A stretch of 64,000 nucleotides of DNA, taken from the NCBI GenBank assembly GCA_001695595.3, contig MBPM02000031.1, positions 62,001-126,000 on the forward strand. The letters run 5' to 3'. Positions 45,740 to 59,600 of the stretch are shown here, piece after piece. Position numbers and translations under genes: made by a program. The notes under the pieces are model-generated. The model was not told the DNA's origin. It made no database searches and saw only the letters and a program-made list of their open reading frames with translations. This DNA is from Plasmopara viticola (taxonomy: Eukaryota; Oomycota; Peronosporomycetes; Peronosporales; Peronosporaceae). Every line of letters begins with the position of its first letter. Position 1 is the stretch's first letter.

Positions 45740-48700
45740 CTACTTCATAAGCAAGGAAATCTTGATGAACATGCTGTCAATATTATGTTAGATTTAGGCG
45801 CCACGTGTAATGTGGTCAATCCAGGACTTTTACAAAATGTCCATTCCGAAGAAGTAATTCAAGTTACTCGCTTCGACGGCAGCAACACTTTTACGAAGAA
45901 AGTTAAACAAGGGTTTGCAGATATATCTTTTGATGGAAATAATTTTTCGGACGTTCCGGTCATGGAATGGCCAATAAAAAGTAGTTCTCACGATGTTATT
46001 TTGAGTAAACCGTGGTTTACGGCTCATGAACCAATCATAAACTGGCGAACGCATCAAGTCTCATTTAATACAAGCGATAATCAACCTGACCCTCCAATTA
46101 AACATGAAATTATTTCCGCGTCAGAGTTTTCAGAGAAATCAAAGAAGGCAGAATATGAAGAAGTTTATCGTATTAAAATTTGTCAAGCCTCTGTGGATGA
46201 AGAGCAAAAAGAGCCAAAACTTCAATCTTTGCTGGATTCATTCCAAGACGTTTTTCCAAAGAAATTGCCAGATGCTTTACCGCCACATCGTTCGATAGAG
46301 TTTAAAATGACCATACACCAGGAGCTCAGCCAAGTAATCGACCACCTTTTAATCTATCACAAGTGGAACAAGATGCATTACAGAAATTTGTTGACGAAAA
46401 CCTATCACGCGATTGGATTAAAGTATCTGACTCGCCTTGGGTATCCAATATATTAAATATACCAAAGAAAGATCCGAAGACAGGAACAAGTGTTTCACGT
46501 CCCGAATGGATTCGATCTGGTAATGCAAACATATTGTTGCGATGGGTTATTGATTTTCGGTATGTCAACTCTCAAGCCATTGTTCCAAAGATTCCTTTGC
46601 CGCGCATTGACGAACTATTTAATAAGATGCAAGGAAACTGTTATTTTACTGTGCTTGATTTGGTGCAAGGTTATCATCAAATGCGCATTCATCCAAACAG
46701 CAAGAAGTATACCGCATCTCGTACAAGTAATGAAACCTATCAATGGTGTGTTACACCAATGGGTTTTACAGGAATGCCAGGAGTTTGGTCACGACTCATG
46801 CGAGTTCTTTTTGAAAAATTTCCATTTGTTGTCGTATACTTGGGTGATATTTGTGTGTTTTCACACACTTATGCTGAACACTTAGTTCATTTGAAAACTG
46901 TGTTTCAAATTCTACGAAAAGAAAAGCTTTATGCTCATATCGGCAAGTGTAAATTTGCACTCGAAGAAGTCAGCTTTTTGGGCCATACTGTATCACGGAA
47001 AGGATTGTCTGTTGATAGATCCAAAACAGAAGCAATTGCTAAATGGCCTGTGCCATCTTCAGTTAAAGAACTCTAAAGTTTTCTCGGCTTAGCTGGTTAT
47101 TATCGCCGATTTTTTCATCAATTTGCTTAAATTGTTTTGCCATTTAGCAAGCTTGTGAAGAAGGACATACAGTATACTTGGGGGAAAGACCAAGATCGTG
47201 CTTTTGCTAGTCTAAAGTCTGCTTCGCAGTCTGCACCAGTACTCACCTTACCTAATTTTTCACGCCCTTTTGTACTCACTACAGATGCGTCAGGATAGTG
47301 CATTGGTGGTGTGCTTTCACAATTTGTAAATGGTCATGATCATCCTGTTGCTTTCTATTCTAAGAAGCTTGGTGTTCATGAAAATAATTGGCCGGCACAT
47401 GAAAAGGAATTATTTGCAATAAAAGCTGGTCTCGACCAATGGCGTCATTATCTTTACGGTCATCAATTTGAAATATTCACGGATAAGAGCGCATGCTCGT
47501 GGCTGCTTCATCATCCTAAAGTGTCCCCTAAATTGGCAAGATATTTGACAACATCTTCCCAGTATACTTTTACGATTCACCACATCAATGGTGCTCTTAA
47601 TGTCGTCGCTGATGCTTTGTCGCGTCGACCAGACGAATGTGCTCCTTCAACTATCGAATTTCATGAATGTGATGCTAAATGTCGAGCTCGAGGTTTTCGT
47701 TTGCGTGTTTCCCCATCTGGGCCAACTCTGCTCCGGGAGCGGCCTGAGTCACTTCAAGTTGCTGCAGTAATGATTGCATCTTATATCGAAATGTCGCCAG
47801 ATGTCCGCAAAATGTTCCATCAAGGTTATGCCAATAATCCTGAGTTTCAAGACTCATGAACGATGTCTGATACTGACACGTTGTTTATCAAACATGACGA
47901 ATTATTGTTTCTACGTACTTCCAACAAAGTTGCAAGACTTTGTGTGCCGAACAACGACCGTTTGCAAACTCAAGTCATTTCGCAATATCATGACTCTGCT
48001 ATAGCTGCTCATCCTGGCAATCGCAAAACTTTCTTGCGAGTTGCACTGTGGTACTATTGGAAGGCATTACAAAATGATATCAAGGAATATGTCAAGACGT
48101 GTGAAACTTGCACACGCTGGAAACATGACAATCAACGAAAAATTGGATTACTTGTGCCAATCCCAATACTTGAGCAATGCTGGCATGTTGTGTCAATGGA
48201 TTTTCTAACTGAAATACCTGTTTTAAATGGTTTTGATGCCATTTTGACTGTTGTCGACAAATTGTCAAAACGTACCAAGTACGCTGCAGTGCATGCGAAT
48301 GATGATGCATCTGCAACAGCCAAAGCATTCTTTGAAGCTGTACTTCGACACCATGGATTACCTGAAGTTATCATCAGTGACAGAGATAGCAAGTTCACTT
48401 CATCATTTTGGAAGTCTCTGATGGCAATCATGGGTGTTCGACTTAGTATGACAACAGCACATCGTGCTCAAGCCGATGGACAAACGGAACGACAAAGCTT
48501 AGTCGTTGAAGATGCACTTAGATGTATGTTGTCCTATCACGGAACAGATTGGACAAATTACTTAGGCACTATCGAATATGCTCATTCAACATTTGTCAGT
48601 GCATCTACTGGATATTCTCCATTTGAGATTGACACCGGAAGAAAAGAACGTTCTCCTTGGCAAAAAGGAATAAGTGGTAACGATTCGAAAGTGAAAATTG

Positions 48701-49317
48701 ATATTCAGGCTAAAGAGTTCGTGGAAAAAAGATAAAAGATAATCGAACAAGCACGAAAGAATCTACTAAAAGCTCAAACCATTCAAAAGCAATATCATGA
48801 TCAGAAACGTAGAGTACATCAAGTTGAATTTCAAGTTGGAGATCTAGTTATGTTAGATACTCGAAGAATCTCTCTAAGACATGCTGCCAAAGATATGGAA
48901 AATAAACGAGCGAGATTTGCAGCAAGAAAAGTTGGGCCATGTGAAATCATCAAGACGATAAATACCAATGTGGCAAAACTCAAGTTGCCACCAAGCATGA
49001 AGAGAATCAATCCGACCTTCAACGTTGATGTATTGTCGAAGTACGAGCCGACACCAGACAAGTTTCTTAGTCGTCCTATCCCCAAAGCGTCGAAGTTTGT
49101 GGACAATGACTCAGCTGATCAGCTTCAAATCATTCAACGTGCTTTGAAGAAGAGACAATTTAATCGCACACCCGAATGGCTTGTCCAGTGGCATGGTGAA
49201 ACAGAAGAAGAAGCTAGCTGGGAAAAAGAAAAAGATATTCGACACGTAGCTCATTGGAATGATCTCGTTGCCGACTTTAAACAGCGACAACGAGAGATCA
49301 AATCGGGGAGGATGTAA
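45740..49317 (+). pseudogene. pol region: protease, RT, RNase H, integrase, chromodomain; inactivated
   Basis: In order: an aspartic protease whose active site reads LDLGAT instead of the usual D-S/T-G-A; reverse transcriptase (46363-47076) with LDLVQGYHQM and VTPMGFTGMP, but with the catalytic Y-L-D-D changed to YLGD. RNase H follows (47311-47640, with ELFAIKAGLDQWRHYL and ADALSRRPDE). The integrase (about 47940-48735) keeps an H-H-C-C zinc finger (TCETC) and the catalytic triad residues in MDFL, SDRDSKF and ADGQTERQ. A chromodomain near 49150-49290 (WLVQWHGETEEEASWE) marks the element as a chromovirus. Stops lie at 46454 (before a frameshift), 47074, 47296, 47857 and 48733. The last frame ends at 49315-49317, just inside the 3' LTR. 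Confidence 0.93.
49305..49312 (+). promoter_or_regulatory. Polypurine tract
   Basis: GGGGAGGA directly abuts the 3' LTR start TGTAAGGG at 49313. An all-purine run in this position is where plus-strand DNA synthesis of LTR retrotransposons is primed. Confidence 0.8.
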
Positions 49318-50774
49318 GGGACCACACTCACATGTTCTAGAACCATTCTAGAATGTCAGTGAGCGTAGCTTACAAACATCCTATATTTTTTCGATAATAA
49401 AACTTAACCCACATTTAAGGAGAGATGATATATATATTCATATTAGTTATTAGGAAAGGCGACGTACTAGGAGGAGTGAATGTAATGTAATGTATTACGT
49501 TATCGCGTTGCCAAGGTATGCACGTGCTAGGCTCAGTCTGGCTAGTCCACGGCATAGAGTGGTGTCCGCATACGTCGAGTCTCGTTCGGCGGGCAGTGCA
49601 TCCAGCACCGAGGTCGTATGGGTCTTCCATTTCTTTCGGTCTTGTGCAAGGGTACGTACCACTTCGAGGTCTTGTGCTATCCGGAGTCGAAAGCCGGAGC
49701 CACGGGAAACAAGGTTGTGGTCGAGTGTTGAGGGGAGCGTGGTGCGGGGACGTCCGCGCCATTTTGCTGCGGTGGAGAAGAAGTAGGCACGCATCTGAAG
49801 GTTAGCTGGAATGTCGAGATTGCGGCGAAGTACATGGCCAAACAGGCGCCAGCGAGCTTGTGTCAGTCGTAGTCTCAGCGGCCGCTCATCACAGAGGTCG
49901 TAGAGTCTTGCATTCGAAATGGGTCGGGGGTAGCGATAGCCAAGAGCGTAGCGAAGCTGGCGGCGATGGAAACTCTCGAGGCCGTGGAGCTCTGACTTGG
50001 TAAGAGCCCAGTTGTACAGCAGAATCGGTAGAACGTAGGTGTTGTACAATCGAATGCGTGTCTTGGGTGAGATGAACGTGGGGCGGAGCCAGACGGACCA
50101 GAGGCGGTGGAGCGCGAGGGTGGCCAGGGACTTGCGTCGGGATGGATCTTTAATATCGCCGAAGAGTGTTCCGAGCTTCTTAGTGTGGTGCCAGGTTTCT
50201 TCTCGGGATCGGGCGTGTCGAGTGGCGCCCGACGGGTTGCAGTGGCGGCGGATTTCGGTGACTTCGGTCTTGGCTTCGTTTTTTTTAGGGTTAGAAGGAA
50301 GTCATTAATGCGGTGCTCACCTCTATCGTAAATCTTGGTTTCTCGGAGGCCAAGGATATCGACGCGGTAGCGCCGGAGATCTTCGGGGAGTGTTACGTGC
50401 TTCTTGCGCTTCAAACCTAGAGAATTCACATTAAAGGAGCCAATCCGGATGCGGTTGGCGCGGTTAAGGGCGTGGAAGGGTATTTGGCCTGATGCTGGAG
50501 ACCGTCGCGTCGAGGGTGAGACTCGTTAGAGACCTGCAGATGCCCGAGAGCACCTGCCCGAAGCGCGCGAGCATTAAGCCCCCGCGCTTGGAAGGAGGGC
50601 GTCACCCCAACCTTTTCCGAAAAAGGAGGAGTGACTTACTTAGAAAAACATCAGGAAGAAAGTGAATAGGGTACATATCAGTCTAAAAAATAATATCACT
50701 TTTTTAGTTCTCCACAAATCTTCATGTCAACCTACAACCTACAGTTACCGCCGACCAACACCCAGATCCTCACA
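49313..50774 (+). repeat. 3' LTR of the gypsy chromovirus, split by a nested insertion
   Basis: The LTR is present as 49313-49479 and 50635-50774. Removing the insertion and one copy of its target duplication gives about 307 bp that align end to end with the 5' LTR, including the TGTAAGGG start and the ATCCTCACA end. It carries an extra 7-bp stretch near its end (TTACCGC) that the 5' LTR lacks. Confidence 0.94.
49469..50634 (-). mobile_element. Non-LTR (LINE-type) retroelement, internally deleted 1,144-bp copy inside the 3' LTR
   Basis: The element is 49480-50623 on the minus strand, flanked by AGGAGGAGTGA at 49469-49479 and 50624-50634 (11-bp target duplication). Read on the minus strand, an apurinic-type endonuclease start (RIGSFNVNSLGLKRKKH, then DILGLRETKI) is joined near 50285 to the C-terminal region of a reverse transcriptase (LPILLYNWALTKSELH, then LTQARWRLFGHVLRR). 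The whole catalytic part between them is deleted, and the frame shifts at a run of seven or more A. The 3' end has an ATTAC-type short repeat tail. The clade was not assigned. It is the longer relative of the remnant at 11696-12023. Confidence 0.9.
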
Positions 50775-50779
50775 GCTTT

Positions 50780-51326
50780 ACGCTGTCAGTTCGGCGTCGC
50801 GAAGCTCGAAAGTAGTACCAAGAATTCGCTTTTGCACTTGCGACTGATTTCTTGCGTTTCCCATACAGAGGAAATACGGTTACTGACAATCATGTCTTTT
50901 CGGCGCATTTTTGCTCCGTATTTCATTCACCTTTGTACTGCACCATTCAGTAATTGCATATAACTAGTATTTTAGCCTAGTAGACGGTAGCGAAGGCTCA
51001 AAAGATTCTTGCATCCATATTTTGCTGGCAAGTTGTCATTTGCTGCTAGAGCTTTACATTGGCGATGTGTCTTGAACACTATGGCTGACTTAAGCGAAGC
51101 GGCGGTCTACGCATCGGCTTAAATTCGAACTTTTTTCTCTGTCGTGTGCCGCCTGCAACGATGTGCTTTTTCGAAGAAAGTCTCATCAACTCTTTATGAT
51201 CTTCGTTAGACCGCTCGGCCGTTCGATCGCTAACGGCCACCTACGCGTTGCTTAAAATTATTTATTTAGGCATTATCCTCTTTAAAACCTAGTGTAAATG
51301 CTATCTAAGCAAGCAACATCTTTCCC
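50780..51326. other. Interval between the gypsy element and polyubiquitin
   Basis: No gene is recognised. The last ~100 bases are the 3' flank of the polyubiquitin gene, which is transcribed towards this interval. Confidence 0.5.
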
Positions 51327-52872
<1,546 letters not shown>

Positions 52873-53045
52873 GATTCTTTTTGACCAACAACTATCTATA
52901 TGTACTGTATGTTGGTCGAAAATGATCAGCAATTGGAAATTATGTGTGTTACCTACATAAATTGTATTTATGATTTCAACCCCTTACAATTTATTTATGT
53001 TAATAACATAAAATGTATTTATGTAGGTGTTGGTCAAAAAAGATT
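52873..53045. mobile_element. MITE-like palindromic element
   Basis: Perfect 13-bp terminal inverted repeats, TTTTTGACCAACA at 52878-52890 and its reverse complement at 53028-53040, enclose about 160 bp of AT-rich sequence. A second, inner inverted repeat (ACCTACATAAA at 52951 and TTTATGTAGGT ending 53028) makes the right half foldable. GATT is found just outside both ends (52873-52876 and 53042-53045) and may be a short target duplication. It encodes nothing. The family is not assigned. Confidence 0.6.
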
Positions 53046-55959
53046 TTTTGCTCGTCCTCTGTGGGCAAGGTGTTGCGCCATGCCTGGAAGCACTACGAAA
53101 TGAATCTTATGCCTGCGCGGAAAGATTGTCTACTTACACCCTTCTAAGATTTACTAAATGTATCGTGCGTTAGTTGCTCTAATCGAACGCTAGAATCTGG
53201 TTCTATTGCCTTGCAGCATTTCCAGCTCGACAGCGGCCAGGAACACAAGTCGGTGCGCAAATCATTAAGCAAGCTCAACATCTTTATGTGAGTCTATTCA
53301 ATATTGGCAACGCCAATTTTTTTTCACCTGTCGGACGCTCGGTTTGCCCTGCTCGAGAAACTTGGTGGCTTCTTGAAGCCAGAAGAGGCGACTGCATAAG
53401 CAGTGCTCCGAAATACTCAGCAGCAGAAGCGCATTATGGCGCACGAAAAAGTTTCAACTTTAGGATAAAATCCTGAATTTTTGATGAATTTGCGTCCAAG
53501 CCGGTACACTTCGCAGTTGAAGACAAGAAATATTTAAGTACTTGTCTTTTAGAAAAAGGGTTGGGTTGCCATTAAAGTGATTACAGACGATCAGGTGCAG
53601 GTCGCAAAAGGACTCTCTAATATTAGAGGTGGAGCTTAAAAAACGCTTACAACTATTTCACTTATACTTTCTTTCTTGGAAATGGAGTGAAAAGCAAAAT
53701 TTCTGTCGACAGATTTGACCTGTCAGCTTCCTCTTCGAAACGCTCCATTACTAAAGAGTCCACCCCAAAATGAGTCAACTTACGGATGGCCAAAATGAAA
53801 GACATAAAGTTTTCGATTGCATACAGCAATGTTAATAAAAGCAATCTAAACGGTTTTATTATCATTTCTCATTTTTGGGAGCAAATACGACTCGCAGATC
53901 TCGTTACAGTAAAGTGCAGCAAAGCATTTCCTATCAGGAAGCGTGAGTTTTGGTCTCTGGATCTTCGTTCGATGGATAGAACAAACAGGAGTAGCCAATT
54001 GACCCCAATAATTAGTATTTGTTGCAGCACTAAGAGTATTTGTACCTCGTATAGTAACACATCCGAATCGAGCTATATTTAGAAATATCGATGAACCCCT
54101 GCGTAGTAAAAAATCAGAGTTTTAGTCTAGCATAGTAACATTGCTAACATCAATCGTCTTATTGATGTTTGTAACATCACATGACCTATGACACACAATC
54201 TGGTGATACCACCAGCTAGTGTGAGGCACACTGGTCTTTACACTGCACAACGTAAAACTTTAGTTTCTAGACAAAAAAGATTTAAGCTCTAAACAAAACA
54301 TATTTGTCTTTAGATTAGGGTCCACTCGTGTCGGGATTTGCTCCGCACAGGCACCGAGCTCTACGTTTTTAGACCTACAAGGTGACACGAAGTTAGTCTT
54401 AGCCGACCATCTCCGATCAACATTCCATGCTGTTAGTGGCAGGCAAGTCCCGAAAGGACATGAGCCGATTCGAGGCACGGATCTAGCATCGTCGAATCGG
54501 TCGGCTATCTGGCATGCTGTCTAAAGATTAACACGGTGCCAATTACTTAACCTTTGTTTCTCTAAGATAGACCCATCTATCTATAAGTCAAGAATCACCG
54601 AAGGAGTGTGACTAGCCTCGCCGACGAGTACACATGATGACACCCATAATGATTTTAAGAAATCGGAAGCTTGTTTACCAGTGCGCAAGATGTGCAAGAC
54701 AAAGAGTGATGTCCGATGGAAATTGTGTAGTGTCCGATTATTATAGAAATGAACATGATCCAGAGAGCACACTTTTCGATTTGGTTATCTTTACATATTT
54801 TCAGTTATTGTATGAGCGTCTCAATCAACCCAAAACTTTTTTTTGATTGGAATGTCTGCATTACAAGGGATCCATATTTATGATCTTTGTGAATATAGAA
54901 GTCGTCCTGTGATATACAATCTATATCTTTATTCAGTAGTCTCGTGCAATTAATTATGTCAATCGTAATGCTTAATCAGGTAGCTAGTCCAACTGATCGG
55001 ACAATTACGTCTTGCTAATTGGTCCAGTAGATAAAGGCTAGTTCAAACGTGGATAGGTCGCGGCTGATCTGCTTACGTGTTTCACAGTTAACTAAAATTC
55101 GAGCAGCACAGCTGCATTGCAGATCAAATCTCACGTAGTCGATCAGGTTGGTCTCTGAGATAGAGCTCTCGTATTACTTGATGACCGTTAGATCGGGTCA
55201 CCACATGTGGTGCTCTATCATGTCCTCTTAGAAATGAGCCGGACCAAGTCTTAATTATGACCTCGTCTCTAAAAGGTTCGATTCGAGATTTTGAGGCGCG
55301 TATGCGCAAGATGATATGTGAGTAGCTCTGCTAAATACTCTGTAAAATAATGTTGCTTATGACTTGAACAAGAAGCGAGTGGCATTGTCAAGCACAATAA
55401 TTCATCGGCTCTAACAATCAAAGCAGGGTCCTTGCATTTTAAAACTATATTAGTGAAGGTGTTTACATGATGATTGCTGCTAATTCTAATAAACTTTACG
55501 AGGGTAAGTGTTCGCAGGGAAGCTAGACGCTCCATACTTAAGCCGTTGTCTAGAAGGCTTAGTTTTTGCGGTTCATTAGAGAGAAAAGTAGTATGCACGA
55601 GCTCTTTGTAATGGTAGAGAATGAGATTTTTCAACGGACATAGGCGCCTTCTCTGGTAAAAAGGCTGCCTTTAATACTAATGCGCATAATATTAGTTGGT
55701 TAACGGCTTGATACCGAAGCCTTTTTTTCAAAATACTTAGATATTGCTTAGTGGCTAGACCGACTATACGTTAGAGAGTTGACAGAAAAATAATCTTGCT
55801 CTTTTAGACTAATGTTAATTCTGAATGGGGAATGACATGACTTCCAGCCGAGCTTTCATGTTCGAACTCGGCTTAGCACTAAAATGGAGTCATAAAAAAT
55901 TGTGATCTTGATGTCTGATATGCAAATCTACCAGAACCAGTCAAGGTCGCCGTAAAGAT
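53046..55959. other. Gene-free AT-rich interval
   Basis: Scattered short frames on both strands (for example 54634-54846 and 55269-55634) have no family features, no good splice partners and biased AT-rich composition. Nothing is supported. Confidence 0.5.
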
Positions 55960-56630
55960 CGAAAGCTCAAGGCTACCACGGCAACTACAAAGAACGGTGT
56001 GACTCGCTAATTTATTAAGTGCAGCATTTTAGCCGAATACCCTGCAGTAGGTATTCTTTCGTAAGACCCTTTAAATCCATGCACGTCTTGTCGGTATAAA
56101 TTTTAATGTATCGCCATTCGAATAGCTTTGCATGTTGTTTGACTTTTACGCTTTTTTGTTATAAATAAGCTAAGTCTTCATTTAGTGAAGCAATTTGTGT
56201 AATTACTCATTTCTAAATCTTTGGCTGCAGCGTTGCGATCAGAAATCGAATTGGTTAAACTTTTACATCAATTGCTCAAAATATTAAGAGTTCAAGGCTA
56301 CCACGGCAACCACACAAAAAGGTAGGACTCGCTGCCTTATTGAGTGCAGCATCTTAAATGAATACTGCGCAGTAGGTATTTCTTTCGCAAGATCCATTGT
56401 CTCCATGCACGTCTTGTCGGTAAAAGCTTTACTGTATCGTCATTCGAGTAGCTATATATGCTGTTTGAGGTATATGCTGTTTGTGTTATGAAATAGCTGA
56501 CACTATTCGATTTATCTAGCGAAGAAAGGCGTGTAATTACTAGTTTCTGAACTTTTGGCTGAAGCGTTGCGACCGGAAATCGAAACGGTCAAAATTTCAC
56601 ATCAAACGCTCAAAAATATCAATGGATCGA
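55960..56630. repeat. Diverged tandem direct repeat, two units of about 325 bp
   Basis: Unit 1 (about 55960-56285) and unit 2 (about 56286-56630) share blocks in the same order: TCAAGGCTACCACGGCAAC at 55967 and 56292, GCAGTAGGTATT, CCATGCACGTCTTGTCGGTA, GTGTAATTACT, and a block around GCGTTGCGA near the end. They differ at many positions and by small indels, so the duplication is old. No open frame spans a unit. Confidence 0.72.
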
Positions 56631-59600
56631 ATGATCAAACGACTGTTTAATCGAAGATCAGGATATGTAACTCCTGAGGAAGAAATAAGCTGAGTGCCAG
56701 TATTCAACTTGGATCATTATGGTAATGAAATCCTCACTCAGGAAGATGAAGTTTTAACTCTTTTTCTGCTAAGCTAAATTCATGTAATAATTTCATAACA
56801 AATTATTGAGCAGTTCAACCCGCAGTCATACACAAGAGCGATGCCACTACAACGAACTAAAGAGTGGGCTTTGTTGAATTTTCTATTAACAAATAAATCA
56901 GTAATTATATGTTTTTCCTTGTTTTCACATAAAAAAATAATAATGGTGGATTCGATCCGCAGGGCAATGTAATACCGCACACTTGTACTGCGTAACGAAC
57001 AAAGCATACTTTGCTTCCTAGTTGCGTGTTCACTTCAATTGATTGATAACTTTTGTGCGAAAAGATTGCCGGTGTCGTCTACGTCAAATCGGCACGTACG
57101 TCGGCACTGAACGTCGTGAGAAATACTGCTAATGTTGGGAATTCTGGCGTGGGGATACGATTATCAAAAAAACAATCCAAATTCTTTCATCTGACGTCGC
57201 ACCACCTGTAAAAGTCATCTGCAAATGTACGAAGGATTAGCAATTGCGTTATGTTAGTAGAGGAGAGACGATGACCCCTCAAACCAGATGAATTTAAATG
57301 AACTGTATAAATACTGGTTATGTGCCTGTCGGGTACAACGAGCCACCTCTATTTATGGCTACGTTATATGGTGGAGAACCAGGTCTTGATAAAAAGCCCG
57401 ACTTCGCGTAAAGCCCGTTTAGATTGAGAAGCTTGATGCGTTAAAATCCAAATTTTTAATTCGGTGTCGCACTTTTGAGCGCGTATATATTAATGCTTTC
57501 GCTCGCATATCGATGTATACATTCGATGCCCTAGCGATATATTTATTTTCCGCCGTCCACACTGCTTGCTTGGATAAATGCACCAACGATCAATTATATA
57601 TTTGTATGCCGCTATTGTCCATATTGTGGTCGCTACGAATAGTGGCACTTTGGTTCATTGTGCCTTATACGTGTAGGAGGTTGCGGCGTGTGCAGACGAC
57701 GCGCCATTTACATAATTGGTTTAACCGGCTTTTGTGAGTGGTGGATCAGGGTTTGACTTGCGCTTGTACTCTTTCCCTGTTCTGCAAAATTGTTTCTCTT
57801 AGCAGGTTGTATTGATTTTAAGGCTATTGCATCATCTGGTCAAAGGTAGAATTGACCCTATGAGTACGTAGCATACATTCGTAAGCCCATTCCCATTTCC
57901 TATTCTCTGCTTATCTAGTGAGCTCTGTAGAATGACTGATTAGCCCGCGCTTCTACCAGAATGAGAGCCAGTCTATTTGTCACGCTTGATCGTATCGTGT
58001 CGCTATACTTATTGCACTACTGATCTAGCGGGTGAATCGCGGATGTAGACCATAATTGAAAGCAAATAATAAATTCAGTTTGTATATCACAGATTGATTA
58101 GTGCGTGGAGTGCAGTGATTATACATTTGTGATACTTGGGATCATGATAACGTAGATGTGATTACATCGCCGGTCAACTCATCATAGAATACTCAGTAAA
58201 TCGCTCCACTAGACTTTTTACGCAAAATACACTATTTTTTGGCCATGAACACAATCACTGTACCCATATAAATGACAAACATTTCACCAACTTATTTTTA
58301 TATATCAAGTTCCACTTATAGTCAAGCTACCGATCTCGCTGGCTTTAAATCTGTAATATCGCACCTCATTTATTGAATTAACGGGTTTGCTGCAACAATT
58401 CCCTGTCTGCATGTCATAGTCACATTTGACAGCTTTCAATCCATCACTTGACGACGAACGTGTTGGCAGCTTTCACAATTTTCCGCTTAGGCTGTGGCTC
58501 TTCTCTCGTGCCAATTCAATCTAATTGAAGTTGCTTCTCTCACTCGACGAGGGATAATGTAGTGAAGCAGGCTGACGAAGGCTGAGGCTTTTTATGATAC
58601 TCTACGCTTGAACGATAGCCATGCATTTTCATATTGAACATGGGCAATAAATTCTCCCGCTTATTGGGATTTATTTCATCACCCCTCGGTCGACTTCGAG
58701 CCCAAGCATATATAAAAGCCGTTAAAGATTCGAGGAAAACATTGATTCAAAGAAGATGTATGTTGAAGATCCTTTCGAAGCTAGCCTTAATCATCATTAT
58801 CTGTAAATATTACAATCTAAATACCGTTTTTCTTTGATTTTTGCGGCAGAGGGATGTTACGATCTGATATCACCGATTAAAATAAACAATGAGCTGCACG
58901 AGGCTCTCAAAGGCGATGAAGATGGCTGAGGGCTAAAATAGTTAGTGAAATATCTTCCGCGACAGCACCTGCACGCCGCTTACAACGCTTAGATTGTACA
59001 TTTAGTGTCCTACAAGATGAAGTGTCGATTTCTCGACTCTCCTCTCACTCTATCACTTAGTTCCACATCAAAACTATGTTTTTGCCAAAAATCCGAATAC
59101 CTTATTACAGCAACTGCGTCATACTCGACTAAAATTTTCTTCTTTCTTCCTCAAAGTATCTTTTTCCGAATCATATCCTTGTTCATCCTTATCCGCTCAG
59201 AAAACTTACTCACTCGGTACACGACTTCGTTGAGATATACGCTTAAGTATCAGCATCAAAAGTTGACATCATCTATACCATGTAGCCAGCAGACGTTCTA
59301 ATCTTCTCTCAATTCTCTCCCGGGCAACTCACCAGAAAGTATTATCTTGCTTCACTACTTAAAGACTGAATGATCTTATTTCGACGAACTCCACCCTCAC
59401 TTGTCTAAACTCTCTTATTGAGCTCGACAAGTTGGATCCACATTTAAAAGTATATGCTGCTGGTTCTAATGTGCTAGCTTATCGCGTTGAGTGGAGCCTT
59501 GTCTCGTATGGCGACTATTTCTCACGTATGCGATCCAATCTACCTCAATCTCGACCTCGTCCTCTTCCAACTTCCGCTCCCAGCTACCCTTAAATAAACA

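Larger units (their letters stand above)
43779..50779 (+). mobile_element. Full-length but dead Ty3/gypsy chromovirus with GCTTT target duplication
   Basis: The element itself is 43784-50774. Direct GCTTT copies at 43779-43783 and 50775-50779 are its 5-bp target-site duplication. It begins TGTAAGGGACC and ends ATCCTCACA. Between the LTRs the order is gag with zinc knuckle, protease, reverse transcriptase, RNase H, integrase and chromodomain, which is the order of chromoviruses. Reading frames are interrupted by about ten stops and several frameshifts, so it is not autonomous. A later non-LTR insertion (49480-50623) splits the 3' LTR. Without that insertion the element would be about 5.8 kb, a normal size for the group. 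Confidence 0.96.

Noticed and set aside
46326..46568. Minus-strand frame in the RT region
   Set aside because: Shadow of the reverse-transcriptase coding strand.
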